A program made the position numbers and the translations under genes. Below the pieces are notes generated by a model. The model was given only the letters and a program-made list of their open reading frames with translations, did no database searches and was not told where the DNA came from. Below are positions 33,276-42,622 of a stretch of 64,000 bases of DNA, piece by piece. The DNA is from Enterococcus saigonensis (lineage in GTDB: Bacteria > Bacillota > Bacilli > Lactobacillales > Enterococcaceae), in assembly GCF_011397115.1 (NCBI RefSeq), contig NZ_AP022822.1:124001-188000 (forward strand), written 5' to 3'. Position 1 is the first letter of the stretch. Each line of letters opens with the position of its first letter.

Positions 33276-34082
33276 TTAGGCGGGACCGCAAAAAAGAGTA
33301 CCAATTTGTTTACCAGCTAAAATGTCAAAAATGACTTGTGGCTGTTGTCCGTTGGCTAAGACCATGGCACTTTCAGTAGCTAAAATTCGCTGGGCGGCAT
33401 TTAATTTACTAATCATACCACCAGTGCCGTATTTTGAGCCTTTGTCGCCAGCAAAATCCCAAATTTCTGGCGTGATTTCGTGAATGGCGTGAAATAAAAT
33501 CGCGTTTTTATTTTTAGCAGGATTACCCGAATAAAAACCATCAATGTCAGATAACATCACCAACAAATCACCTTGAACGAGTTGCGTGACAATAGCGGAC
33601 AATTGGTCGTTATCACCAAACTTGGTTTGATGATCCAATTCATCAATGGCTACCGTATCATTTTCATTGATGATAGGGATTATTCCCATCTCTAGCAATT
33701 GTTCCAAAGTATTGACCACATTTTTACGGCTTTCCGGAAATTCAACAATATCGCGAGTTAGTAGTACTTGTGCAGTCTGCTGACTGTAGGTCAAAAAACG
33801 TTGATTGTAAATATTCATCAATTCTGCTTGACCGACGGCAGCGACAGCTTGTTGGGCAGGAATGGTGGCTGGACGTTCGTTAAGGTGAAGCTTATTCATC
33901 CCCACACCAATTGCACCAGAAGAAACCAAGACGACTTCTTTGCCTCTATTTTTTAAATCAGTTAAAACAAAAGCTAGTTGATCAATTCCAGCTAAATTAA
34001 TGTTGCCATTAGGGTAAATAAGAGAGCTGGTACCGATTTTAATGACAATTCGCTGTGCTGCTTTTAAAAATTCACGTTCCAT
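33276..34082 (-). CDS. proB: Glutamate 5-kinase without PUA domain
   Basis: A 268-residue amino-acid kinase that phosphorylates glutamate for proline synthesis. It shows VIKIGTSSL at the N-terminus, VSSGAIGVGMNKL near 50, IINENDTVAIDEL near 140, GDNDQLSAIV and LLSDIDGFY-like (MLSDIDGFY) motifs, and KYGTGGMISKL near 212. It ends after the kinase domain, so the C-terminal PUA domain found in E. coli ProB is absent; this short form is known in Gram-positive cocci. The ATG at 34082 follows GAGGAGT. No T-box or other leader element was seen upstream. Confidence 0.96.
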   Translation of the reverse strand: MEREFLKAAQRIVIKIGTSSLIYPNGNINLAGIDQLAFVLTDLKNRGKEVVLVSSGAIGVGMNKLHLNERPATIPAQQAVAAVGQAELMNIYNQRFLTYSQQTAQVLLTRDIVEFPESRKNVVNTLEQLLEMGIIPIINENDTVAIDELDHQTKFGDNDQLSAIVTQLVQGDLLVMLSDIDGFYSGNPAKNKNAILFHAIHEITPEIWDFAGDKGSKYGTGGMISKLNAAQRILATESAMVLANGQQPQVIFDILAGKQIGTLFCGPA

Positions 34083-34546
34083 ATTCTGACTCCTCATTAA
34101 ATTTTGGCTAGGCCCGTAAAGAAAAGTATTTTCTAGCTGTATATTGGAAAATTATGCCTGTTTTTTACAAAATACTTAATTTACCGTTAGTTTCATTCAT
34201 TGTACTTTGTTTTGTTGAAATTTTCACCTGTTGTTTAGGAAAAGACGGTCTGTCTTAGCGCCGCTATTTTTTCTCTGATGGAAGACATGTTTTTGTGGGC
34301 TTAAAAATGCGACTTTTACCAGTAAAAAATAAGAAAGAAATAAGTTTAGGCGCGGAATTTTGAAGATTGTATGGAATTTGCGAAATTTTTCGTATTATTG
34401 TTTTGAATTCATAAAAAAAAGCGCTAATTATGCTAAAATAGCGTTATGTAAAATAAGTAGATTTTCAATTGTGAAAAGCTTTTCTTTGCATTTGTAAAAG
34501 CTAAAAAATTATTTTTCATTTGATTGTAATTTTAGGAGGTACTCAC
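34083..34546. other. Divergent intergenic region between proB and dut
   Basis: About 460 AT-rich bases carry the promoters of both flanking genes. An extended -10 (TGC-TAAAAT near 34433) lies before dut. Small inverted repeats (AAGAC/GTCTT, AGCGCT) are too short to interpret. I see no ORF, T-box or riboswitch. Confidence 0.5.
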
Positions 34547-35059
34547 TTGCGTACACGAGGTTTTGAAGTAGTTTCACATTTTTTAGATCAAGATATTTCC
34601 TTACCAAAGCGGGCGACCAATCATGCTGCAGGTTATGATTTTGAAGCAGCCCAAGACATTGTAATTCCAAGCATTTGGCAAGAAGGCGTAATAACAGGGC
34701 TAAAAGCCTTGAAAGCTGCTAAAGATGGCGGTAAATTCTTAAAACCAGTTTTAGTTCCGACTGGGATTAAAGCTTACATGGGACAAGAAGAATTTTTGCA
34801 ATTAGCTAATCGCTCCAGCAATCCGTTAAAACGTTTCTTGGTGTTAACCAATGGGGTGGGCGTCATTGATAGTGATTATTATAATAATGCCGATAACGAA
34901 GGGCATATCATGTTTCAGTTCACTAACTTTGGTTTAACAGATGTGATAATAAAAAAAGGCGAGCGAATTGGGCAGGGAATTTTCTTACCATTTCTAAAAT
35001 CAGATCAAGACAGTACTAGTGCTGTGCGCACGGGTGGTTTTGGTTCGTCAAACAAATAA
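34547..35059 (+). CDS. dut: dUTP diphosphatase family protein
   Basis: A 170-residue trimeric dUTPase-fold protein that would hydrolyse dUTP to dUMP and pyrophosphate, keeping uracil out of DNA. Recognisable motifs are RATNHAAGYDFEA (motif I), NRSSNPLKRFLVLTNGVGVID (motifs II-III), GERIGQGIFLPF (motif IV) and RTGGFGSS (glycine-rich motif V). The start is TTG at 34547, seven bases from AGGAGG. It is longer than the classic 145-residue enzyme, with an insertion after motif I, as in other Lactobacillales members placed before radA. Confidence 0.9.
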   Translation: MRTRGFEVVSHFLDQDISLPKRATNHAAGYDFEAAQDIVIPSIWQEGVITGLKALKAAKDGGKFLKPVLVPTGIKAYMGQEEFLQLANRSSNPLKRFLVLTNGVGVIDSDYYNNADNEGHIMFQFTNFGLTDVIIKKGERIGQGIFLPFLKSDQDSTSAVRTGGFGSSNK

Positions 35060-35125
35060 AAAAGACACGTTTAGTACAGCGGGATAATGCTTTTGATGTG
35101 CTAAAATAAAATGGAGGGATGGTTT

Positions 35126-36496
35126 GTGGCTAAAAAGCCTAAAGTCCAATTTGAATGTCAACATTGTGGCTATATCTCACCAAAATATCTCGGTAAATGT
35201 CCCAACTGTGGAAGTTGGAATGCGATGGTAGAAGTGGTTATTCAAGACACAACGGATCGCCGTGTACGTACTAGTTTAACTGGTGAGAAAACGAGACCCA
35301 CGAAAATCGCCGATGTTGTCCCCAAAAAAGAACCACGGGTCAAAACAAAATTAGCAGAATTAAACCGCGTTTTAGGTGGTGGCGTTGTCCCTGGCTCGAT
35401 GGTATTAATCGGCGGGGACCCTGGTATTGGGAAATCGACCTTGCTTTTGCAAGTTTCGCAACAATTGGCAGAATCTGGTGGGAAAGTGTTATACGTCTCT
35501 GGTGAAGAAAGCGCGGAACAAATCAAAATGCGGGCCGAACGTTTAGGTTCCATTCAAACGGAATTTTATTTGTACGCCGAAACGGACATGCACGAAATTT
35601 CTCGCGCCATTGAAAATCTGGCACCAGATTATGTCATTATTGACTCGATTCAAACTATGACTCAGCCAGATATTACGAGTGTTGCCGGTAGTGTTTCACA
35701 AGTGCGTGAAACGACTGCTGAGTTGTTAAAAATTGCTAAGTCCAACGGCATCGCCATCTTTATTGTCGGTCATGTGACAAAAGAAGGTTCCATTGCAGGA
35801 CCTAGGATGTTAGAGCATATGGTGGATACGGTGTTGTATTTTGAAGGTGAAAAACACCATACTTTCCGTATTTTACGTGCTGTAAAAAACCGTTTTGGTT
35901 CTACGAATGAAATTGGTATTTTTGAAATGCATGAAGATGGGTTGCATGAAGTTTTAAATCCTTCGCAGGTTTTTTTGGAGGAACGTTTGGCCGGTGCAAC
36001 TGGCTCTGCTATTGTAGTTGCGATGGAGGGTAGTCGCCCAATTTTAGTTGAAATTCAAGCCCTCGTTACCCCGACGATGTTTGGTAATGCCAAACGCACC
36101 ACCACAGGACTTGATTTTAATCGGGTATCACTCATTATGGCAGTTTTGGAAAAACGCGCCGGTTTGCTGTTACAAAATCAAGATGCCTACTTAAAGGCAG
36201 CAGGCGGTGTGAAATTAAATGAGCCCGCGATTGATTTGGCCGTTGCAGTGGCAATTGCTTCTAGCTATAAAGAAAAAGGAACTAGTCCCACGGAATGTTT
36301 TATTGGTGAAATTGGTTTAACCGGTGAGATTAGACGGGTTTCAAACATTGAACAGCGGGTCAAAGAAGTACAAAAATTGGGTTTTACCAAAGTTTATCTG
36401 CCCAAAAATAATTTAAGTGGCTGGGATGCACCAAAAGGTATTCACGTTGTTGGTGTGGCAACGCTAGCAGAAACATTAAAAAAAGTTTTTAATTAA
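35126..36496 (+). CDS. radA: DNA repair protein RadA
   Basis: A 456-residue RecA-like branch-migration helicase. It has a zinc finger (CQHCGYISPKYLGKCPNCGSW), Walker A in GGDPGIGKSTLL near residue 92, the RadA-specific KNRFGSTNEIG near 252 and a C-terminal Lon-protease-like domain. RadA extends and resolves recombination intermediates. I chose GTG at 35126, directly before the zinc finger, over the ATG 15 bases earlier, because GGAGGG is well placed for it. It follows dut and starts a conserved cluster. The disA gene that follows radA in Bacillus is absent. Confidence 0.96.
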   Translation: MAKKPKVQFECQHCGYISPKYLGKCPNCGSWNAMVEVVIQDTTDRRVRTSLTGEKTRPTKIADVVPKKEPRVKTKLAELNRVLGGGVVPGSMVLIGGDPGIGKSTLLLQVSQQLAESGGKVLYVSGEESAEQIKMRAERLGSIQTEFYLYAETDMHEISRAIENLAPDYVIIDSIQTMTQPDITSVAGSVSQVRETTAELLKIAKSNGIAIFIVGHVTKEGSIAGPRMLEHMVDTVLYFEGEKHHTFRILRAVKNRFGSTNEIGIFEMHEDGLHEVLNPSQVFLEERLAGATGSAIVVAMEGSRPILVEIQALVTPTMFGNAKRTTTGLDFNRVSLIMAVLEKRAGLLLQNQDAYLKAAGGVKLNEPAIDLAVAVAIASSYKEKGTSPTECFIGEIGLTGEIRRVSNIEQRVKEVQKLGFTKVYLPKNNLSGWDAPKGIHVVGVATLAETLKKVFN

Positions 36497-36642
36497 AATA
36501 CCCAGTAAAACCATCACTTTCTTGTCAAAAGACAAGAAAAGTATACCAAGGTTGAAAAGATGAGATTGTCTAGGCGTGTTGTTTGCGGCGCTTGTTGGCC
36601 TTATCTTTTCCACTTGGTGATAAAAATCGGAGGAGTTTTGTT

Positions 36643-37881
36643 ATGCAACGACGGATCATTGTTTTATTAATGGTCGTAGCCGGTGCAAGTTTGGGAGCTA
36701 CATTTTTACCCATGGCATGGCGTACGATCCAAGTGGCCGACAACCAGTGGCTAAACAATCCCTTTACCAACATTTTGATTGGCGCAATTATTTTCTTTTT
36801 ATTCGCGTTGGTATTGGAACGGTATATTTCAGCTGGTTTGTCTTATATTGAGAAAAAATTAAGTGAAATTAGTTTAACGTATCTACTTTTTGGTGCAATT
36901 GGAACTATTATCGGATTAATGATTGGGATGATTATTTCTATTCCCTTGTACAATTTGAATATTCCGTTTGTGACTAGTTTTTTACCTTTTTTTGTTATGA
37001 TTTTACTTGGTTATTTTGGCTTTCAAGTAGGTGTTACGCGAATTGAAGAGTGGAAGAAAATATTTACACCAAAATCTAAAAAAACAGAAGAAACACAGCA
37101 GCAAATTTTAGAACGTAAAGCTGGAGATACTTTCCATCGCTATAAAATTTTGGACACCAGTGTTATTATCGATGGACGTGTGTATGACATTGCTAAAACT
37201 GGTTTTTTAGAAGGAACGTTGTTAATTCCTAACTTTGTTTTATATGAATTGCAATACATTGCTGACTCCGGTGATAGTCTAAAACGTGTTCGTGGACGAC
37301 GTGGATTAGATATTTTAAACGCCCTCCAAAAAGAAGAGGATATCTCAGTTGAGATGTATGATGGTGATTTTGAAGATATTCAAGAAGTCGACAGTAAGCT
37401 GATTAAATTGGCAAAACTTTTGGATGGTGTTGTAGTGACAAATGATTACAACTTAAACAAAGTAGCCGAGTTTCAAAACGTTCCAGTTTTAAATATCAAT
37501 GCTTTGGCTAATGCAGTGAAACCAGTAGTCATTCCTGGAGAGACGATGGATGTTTTGTTGGTTAAAGCTGGTACAGAACGCCAACAAGGTGTCGCATATT
37601 TGGATGACGGGACAATGGTTGTAGTAGAAGATGGGCAGCATTATATGAATGAACGAATCAAAGTCGTCGTCACAAGTGCGTTGCAAACTGCTGCCGGCCG
37701 AATGATTTTTGCAAAACCTGCTCACTCTGGTCGTGGAATTGATGATGTAAAACCAGAAAATGCAGAAGACTTGTCCGTTGCATCAGACACAAACAACTCC
37801 ATGCAAAATAATGGCAATCAAAGTCAAAATAATCAAAACGGCAATCAAAAAAATCGCAACAAAGGCCGGAAAAATGCTTAG
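36643..37881 (+). CDS. yacL: PIN/TRAM domain membrane protein (YacL family)
   Basis: A 412-residue protein with four N-terminal membrane helices (residues 1-140), a PIN nuclease domain starting KILDTSVIIDGRVYDIA near 170, with the acidic residues of the active site (D in LDTSVIIDG, E in VLYELQYIADS, D in VVTNDYNLN), and a TRAM RNA-binding domain near 295-355. The last 50 residues are low-complexity and asparagine/glutamine-rich. The cellular target of these membrane-tethered RNases is not known. The ATG follows GGAGGAG. Its end overlaps ispF by eight bases. Confidence 0.9.
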   Translation: MQRRIIVLLMVVAGASLGATFLPMAWRTIQVADNQWLNNPFTNILIGAIIFFLFALVLERYISAGLSYIEKKLSEISLTYLLFGAIGTIIGLMIGMIISIPLYNLNIPFVTSFLPFFVMILLGYFGFQVGVTRIEEWKKIFTPKSKKTEETQQQILERKAGDTFHRYKILDTSVIIDGRVYDIAKTGFLEGTLLIPNFVLYELQYIADSGDSLKRVRGRRGLDILNALQKEEDISVEMYDGDFEDIQEVDSKLIKLAKLLDGVVVTNDYNLNKVAEFQNVPVLNINALANAVKPVVIPGETMDVLLVKAGTERQQGVAYLDDGTMVVVEDGQHYMNERIKVVVTSALQTAAGRMIFAKPAHSGRGIDDVKPENAEDLSVASDTNNSMQNNGNQSQNNQNGNQKNRNKGRKNA

Positions 37882-38374
37882 AATTGGTCAAGGGTATGAT
37901 TTACACCCTTTAGTAGCAGGACGTCCGTTAATTTTAGGTGGCGTAGAAATTTTTCATCCACAACAACTTGGTTTGGCGGGAGTGACAGATGCGGATTGTT
38001 TGACGCACGCCATTATCGATGCCATTTTAGGTGCTACAGGGCTAGGAGATATCGGGCAAGTATTTCCCGCCAGTGAAATAAAGGTGCAAAATGCCACTTC
38101 AACCAAATTATTGGCGATAGTTTTGCAAAAAGCATGGTCGCTTGGCTTTACTATTCACAATATTGATTGTACAATTCTAGCTGAACAGCCGAAACTTGCG
38201 GACTCTATTCCTAAAATGCGGCAAGTGCTTTGTGAAATTTGTCAATTAGAAGAAAATCAGCTTAGTATTAAAGCCACAACAACGGAACAATTAGGGCCTG
38301 TTGGTCGCAATGAAGCGATTGCGGCGTTGGCTGTTACCCTACTTGAAAATAACTCGAAGGAAGCGATTAGATGA
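37874..38374 (+). CDS. ispF: 2-C-methyl-D-erythritol 2,4-cyclodiphosphate synthase
   Basis: A 166-residue IspF of the non-mevalonate isoprenoid pathway. The zinc ligands are intact (D and H in GYDLHPL near residue 8; H in DCLTHAIID near 42), as are DADCLTHA and the C-terminal TTTEQLGPVGRNEAIAALAV. It overlaps yacL and is followed by gltX with a four-base overlap, so it is well integrated in the operon. In Bacillus and Listeria ispD lies between yacL and ispF; here it is missing, and the usual pathway of enterococci is mevalonate. Whether it has a substrate in this cell is unclear. Confidence 0.93.
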   Translation: MLRIGQGYDLHPLVAGRPLILGGVEIFHPQQLGLAGVTDADCLTHAIIDAILGATGLGDIGQVFPASEIKVQNATSTKLLAIVLQKAWSLGFTIHNIDCTILAEQPKLADSIPKMRQVLCEICQLEENQLSIKATTTEQLGPVGRNEAIAALAVTLLENNSKEAIR

Positions 38375-39828
38375 CTAAAATCCGTGTGCGTTACGCACCA
38401 AGCCCAACTGGACATTTACACATTGGTAATGCCAGAACAGCGCTATTCAACTATTTATTTGCCCGCCACAATGGTGGAGATTTCATTATCCGTATTGAAG
38501 ATACGGATACAAAGCGTAATATTGAAGACGGCGAAAAAAGCCAGTTGGATAATTTGAAATGGTTAGGAATGGACTGGGATGAATCTCCTGCCAATCCAGG
38601 GGAATATGGCCCTTATCGTCAATCAGAAAGAGCGGACATTTACCAACCGTTAATTGATCAATTACTTGCTTCAAACCGGGCTTATAAATGTTATTGTACA
38701 CCTGAAGAATTAGAAGCTGAAAGAGAAGAACAACGTGCGCGAGGTGAAATGCCTCATTATTCTGGTAAATGTGCTCACCTAACACCAGAAGAACAAGCTC
38801 AAAAAGAAGCGCAAGGATTAGAACCAGTTATTCGTTTTCGCGTGCCAAAGAATACGGAATATCAATTTCACGATATGGTTAAAGGTGAAATCACTTTTGA
38901 ATCAGATAATGTCGGTGGCGATTTTGTCATTCAAAAACGCGATGGGATGCCAACTTATAACTTTGCTGTAGCAGTTGATGATCATCTGATGAAAATCACA
39001 CACGTTTTGCGTGGAGATGATCACATTGCCAATACGCCAAAACAATTAATGATTTATGAAGCATTTGGTTGGAAAGCACCAGAATTTGGCCATATGACCT
39101 TAATCATTAATTCTGAAACAGGGAAAAAATTAAGTAAGCGGGATGAATCAATTCTACAATTTATCGAACAATATCGAGAATTGGGCTATTTACCAGAAGC
39201 AATGTTTAACTTTATTGCGTTATTAGGTTGGTCACCAGTTGGCGAAGATGAAATTTTCAGTCAGGATGAATTGATTAAAATGTTTGACCCAAATCGCTTA
39301 AGTAAGTCTCCAGCAGCTTTCGATGCTAAAAAGTTGGAATGGGTTAACAACCACTACATTAAAGCAATGGACTTAGATGTTTTAGCGGATATGTGCTTGC
39401 CTTATCTTCAAAAAGCTGGGCGTGTGGAAGCTGATTTATCTGAAAAAGATATGGATCGAGTGAAAAAAATTGTTGGTTTATATCAACCACAAATGAGTTA
39501 TGCTGCTCAAATTGTTGAATTGTCTGAATTGTTCTTTATAGAACATCCTGTTTTAGATGATGCAGCTAAAGCAGTATTAGCAGGCGAAACAGTACCACAA
39601 GTACTAGCTGCCTTTAAAGCGAAACTTGAAGCAATGGATACTGTCGATGCTCCAAGTGTTAAAACTGCCATTAAAGAAGTACAAAAAGAAACAGGTATAA
39701 AAGGTAAGAACTTATTTATGCCGATTCGAGTTGCGGTTTCTGGTCAAACTCATGGACCAGAATTACCAGATACAGTTGAACTTTTAGGTAAAGAAAAAGC
39801 TTTAGCTCACTTACAACAAGTAATGTAA
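38371..39828 (+). CDS. gltX: Glutamyl-tRNA synthetase
   Basis: A 485-residue class I synthetase that charges tRNA-Glu and, in most Firmicutes, tRNA-Gln (later amidated). The HIGH motif is PSPTGHLHIGNART at residue 9 and the KMSKS equivalent is GKKLSKRDES near 252. The GluRS catalytic insertion with its cysteines (YKCYCT) is visible near 108. The start ATG overlaps the ispF stop (ATGA). The gene is followed by a T-box region controlling cysE. Confidence 0.97.
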   Translation: MTKIRVRYAPSPTGHLHIGNARTALFNYLFARHNGGDFIIRIEDTDTKRNIEDGEKSQLDNLKWLGMDWDESPANPGEYGPYRQSERADIYQPLIDQLLASNRAYKCYCTPEELEAEREEQRARGEMPHYSGKCAHLTPEEQAQKEAQGLEPVIRFRVPKNTEYQFHDMVKGEITFESDNVGGDFVIQKRDGMPTYNFAVAVDDHLMKITHVLRGDDHIANTPKQLMIYEAFGWKAPEFGHMTLIINSETGKKLSKRDESILQFIEQYRELGYLPEAMFNFIALLGWSPVGEDEIFSQDELIKMFDPNRLSKSPAAFDAKKLEWVNNHYIKAMDLDVLADMCLPYLQKAGRVEADLSEKDMDRVKKIVGLYQPQMSYAAQIVELSELFFIEHPVLDDAAKAVLAGETVPQVLAAFKAKLEAMDTVDAPSVKTAIKEVQKETGIKGKNLFMPIRVAVSGQTHGPELPDTVELLGKEKALAHLQQVM

Positions 39829-39869
39829 CTTTTTTTGGAATACAGTATTACATTAAAAGTTGTGAAATT

Positions 39870-40099
39870 GAATAAAATTGTGTTGATTAGACGAAGTACT
39901 GCGGGATTTTCTAAAAGAGAGGTTACGATTGGTGGAAGTAGCTGAAATGAAGCAGGAAATGCACCTAGGAGCAAGCTTTAAGCCGTTTTGTGGACGTTAC
40001 CCACAGATGAGGGACAAAGAATTACTTTGTTCAAATGAAAGTGGAACCACGCCAAAAGCGTCTTTTAAGTAAGGAAACTTATTTAAAGGGCGCTTTTTT
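39870..40099 (+). promoter_or_regulatory. T-box leader with cysteine specifier, upstream of cysE
   Basis: A T-box leader: stem I elements AGAGAG and GGTGGAAG (39916-39939), then the specifier loop with TGC (39960-39962), a cysteine codon, followed by ACC. The conserved T-box sequence GAAAGTGGAACCACG lies at 40037-40051, and a terminator follows (AAAGCG at 40055 with CGCTTT near 40091, then T residues). Uncharged tRNA-Cys would stabilise the antiterminator and switch on cysE and the genes behind it. Confidence 0.9.
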
Positions 40100-40287
40100 A
40101 TTAGAATAAGCATTTTGACTATTAAAAGATGGGAAACAATTGTTTAAAACAGTTAGCAAGATCGGATTCAAAACGATTTGAAAGAATAAGCATTTCACGT
40201 GTTATAGACCGGCATATCCGCCATTTTATCTTACTGTTTACGATCAAGCCCAATCTTTTTTGAACATCTTAATTAGGAGGGAATACG

Positions 40288-40818
40288 ATGGGATGGGGGA
40301 AACGTGCGATTCAAGCGGCCAAGGAAAATGATCCAGCGGCCCGACACACATTGGAAATTATTTTGACGTATCCGGGTATTCATGCGTTGTTTTGGCATCG
40401 CTTTGAACATTTTTTGTACAACCATAAGTTGTTTTTGTGGGCGCGGCTTAGTTCGCAATTTCAGCGCTTTTTAACCGGTATTGAAATCCATCCCGGAGCA
40501 AAAATTGGTCAAGGCGTCTTTATTGATCATGGTATGGGGGTAGTGATTGGTGAAACAGCAGAAATTGGCGATGATGTGGTTTTATTTCATGGAGTTACGC
40601 TAGGTGGCACTGGTAAACATGGTGGGAAACGACATCCAACGGTTAAATCTGGTGCGATGATTTCTGCTAATGCGCAAATTTTAGGACCTGTAACAATTGG
40701 TAAAAATGCGAAAATTGGTGCTGGGGCAGTTGTATTAAAAAATATTCCAGATGAAGCAACGGCGGTAGGGGTACCGGCTAAAGTTGTGCGAATTGCAGGA
40801 AAGAAGGTTGAATTATGA
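40288..40818 (+). CDS. cysE: Serine O-acetyltransferase
   Basis: A 176-residue CysE, short form, that makes O-acetylserine from serine and acetyl-CoA for cysteine synthesis. The N-terminal helical part (HALFWHRFEHFLYN) contains active-site residues and the C-terminal half is a left-handed beta-helix with hexapeptide repeats (GAKIGQGVFIDHGMGVVIG, GGTGKHGGKRHP). The T-box ahead senses tRNA-Cys, which fits the function. AGGAGGG lies before the ATG, and the stop overlaps cysS. Confidence 0.95.
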   Translation: MGWGKRAIQAAKENDPAARHTLEIILTYPGIHALFWHRFEHFLYNHKLFLWARLSSQFQRFLTGIEIHPGAKIGQGVFIDHGMGVVIGETAEIGDDVVLFHGVTLGGTGKHGGKRHPTVKSGAMISANAQILGPVTIGKNAKIGAGAVVLKNIPDEATAVGVPAKVVRIAGKKVEL

Positions 40819-42227
40819 TAAAAATTTACAATACCATGACGCGAGAAAAAGAAGAATTCAAACCCATTGAAGCCAACAAAGTGCGGATGTATGTCTGCGG
40901 CCCGACTGTTTATAATTATATCCACATCGGCAATGCCAGAAGTACAATTGCGTTTGATACTATCCGTCGTTACTTTGAATATCGAGGCTTTGAAGTAAAT
41001 TATGTTTCTAATTTTACAGATGTTGACGACAAAATTATTCGTGCGGCGAAAGAACTAGGTGTCACAGCGCCAGAAGTAGCAGAACGATTTATTCATGCGT
41101 TTGAAGAAGATACCAATGCTTTAAATGTAGAACCGGCCACATTGCATCCACGCGTGATGGATCATATTCCAGACATTATAAATTTTATTACAGTTTTAGT
41201 AGAAAAAGGCTACGCCTATGAATCAAAGGGGGACGTTTATTATCGTACCCGTAAATTTGAAAATTATGGCAAGTTAAGCGATCAATCAATCGATGAATTG
41301 GAAATAGGTGCTAGTCAGCGGACAGGTGCTGAGCAAGATATTAAAGAAGATCCATTAGATTTTGCCTTATGGAAAAGTGCGAAACCTGAGGAAATATCCT
41401 GGGATTCACCGTGGGGGAAAGGACGTCCGGGGTGGCATATCGAATGTTCTGTTATGGCGACCAAACATTTAGGGGATACCATTGACATTCACGGTGGTGG
41501 TCAAGACTTGGAATTTCCGCATCATGAAAATGAAATTGCGCAAAGTGAAGCTAAAACCGGTCATACTTTTGCAAATTATTGGATGCACAATGGCTATGTA
41601 ACCATTGGTGAAGATGATGAAAAAATGAGTAAATCACTGGGGAATTTTGTAACGGTTCACGATTTGATTCAAAAAGTTGAACCACAAGTTTTACGTTTTT
41701 TTATGGCAACAACGCAATATCGTCGTCCGATTCGATATAGTGAAGCAACGTTAAAAGATGCAGCCAATAATTTACAACGTTTAAAAACGGCATATGAAAA
41801 TGCCAACTTCCGATTGGCCACAGCACAAGTTGATTTAACTTGTGATGAAGGAAAGCTTGCAGAGTTAGCAGAATTGGAAAACCGCTTTGTGGCAGAAATG
41901 GATGATGATTTTAATGCTGCCAATGGCATTACGGTAGTGTATGAATTAGCCAAATGGTTGAATATGTATGCTGAAAAAAATGAAGTTTCCCAAGTTGTCT
42001 TAAATGCTGCAATAAAAAAATTACAAGATTGGTTAGCCGTTTTTGGGATTCGTTTTACTCGCGATGAATTACTAGACGAAGAGATTGAAAAATTGATTGC
42101 ACAACGAATTGAGGCACGTCAAAATAAAGATTTTGCTCGCAGTGATGAAATTCGCGATCGGTTAAAAGAACAAGGAATTATTTTGGAAGATACTGCACAA
42201 GGTACACGATGGAGACGAGAAGTATGA
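40815..42227 (+). CDS. cysS: Cysteinyl-tRNA synthetase
   Basis: A 470-residue class I synthetase. The N-terminal CGPTVYNYIHIGNARS holds the zinc-binding cysteine and HIGN motif; zinc ligands continue in GWHIECSVM and DLEFPHHENE, and the KMSKSLGN loop is near residue 268. The start overlaps the cysE stop (ATGA) and the end overlaps mrnC, so cysE-cysS-mrnC are tightly coupled under the T-box. Confidence 0.97.
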   Translation: MIKIYNTMTREKEEFKPIEANKVRMYVCGPTVYNYIHIGNARSTIAFDTIRRYFEYRGFEVNYVSNFTDVDDKIIRAAKELGVTAPEVAERFIHAFEEDTNALNVEPATLHPRVMDHIPDIINFITVLVEKGYAYESKGDVYYRTRKFENYGKLSDQSIDELEIGASQRTGAEQDIKEDPLDFALWKSAKPEEISWDSPWGKGRPGWHIECSVMATKHLGDTIDIHGGGQDLEFPHHENEIAQSEAKTGHTFANYWMHNGYVTIGEDDEKMSKSLGNFVTVHDLIQKVEPQVLRFFMATTQYRRPIRYSEATLKDAANNLQRLKTAYENANFRLATAQVDLTCDEGKLAELAELENRFVAEMDDDFNAANGITVVYELAKWLNMYAEKNEVSQVVLNAAIKKLQDWLAVFGIRFTRDELLDEEIEKLIAQRIEARQNKDFARSDEIRDRLKEQGIILEDTAQGTRWRREV

Positions 42228-42622
42228 GAGATTACACACAATTAAATGGCTTGGCACTAGCTTATGTGGGAGATGCAATTTACGAAGTCTACATTCGCGA
42301 TTATTTGGTATCGTCTGGTCAAAGCCGCCCAAATCAATTGCACAAACAAGCAACCCACTATGTTTCTGCCAAAGCTCAGGCCTTTTTAATGAATGAAATG
42401 TTAGGTGCGGGTATTTTATCTGAAGATGAGGAATTGTTTTATCGTCGTGGACGCAATAGCAAAAGTCATACTAGTGCAAAAAATGCGGATATTACTACCT
42501 ATCGCATTGCGACAGGCTTTGAATCATTGATGGGTTATCTGCACTTGTTAAACAAAAAAGAACGCTTAGAAGAGCTCATAGACTGGTGTATCAAGAAGGT
42601 AGGTGAAACAAATGGCAAATAG
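42224..42622 (+). CDS. mrnC: Mini-ribonuclease III
   Basis: A 132-residue RNase III domain without an RNA-binding domain; it matures 23S rRNA ends. The signature LALAYVGDAIYEVYIRDYL carries the catalytic aspartate, and RGRNSKSHTSAKNAD is the second conserved block. I chose the ATG at 42224 that overlaps the cysS stop, giving the normal N-terminus; an ATG 15 bases earlier is also open. It overlaps rlmB. Confidence 0.94.
   Translation: MRDYTQLNGLALAYVGDAIYEVYIRDYLVSSGQSRPNQLHKQATHYVSAKAQAFLMNEMLGAGILSEDEELFYRRGRNSKSHTSAKNADITTYRIATGFESLMGYLHLLNKKERLEELIDWCIKKVGETNGK

Noticed and set aside
34083..34546. Proline T-box upstream of proB
   Set aside because: No T-box sequence or terminator-antiterminator pair was seen on the minus strand.
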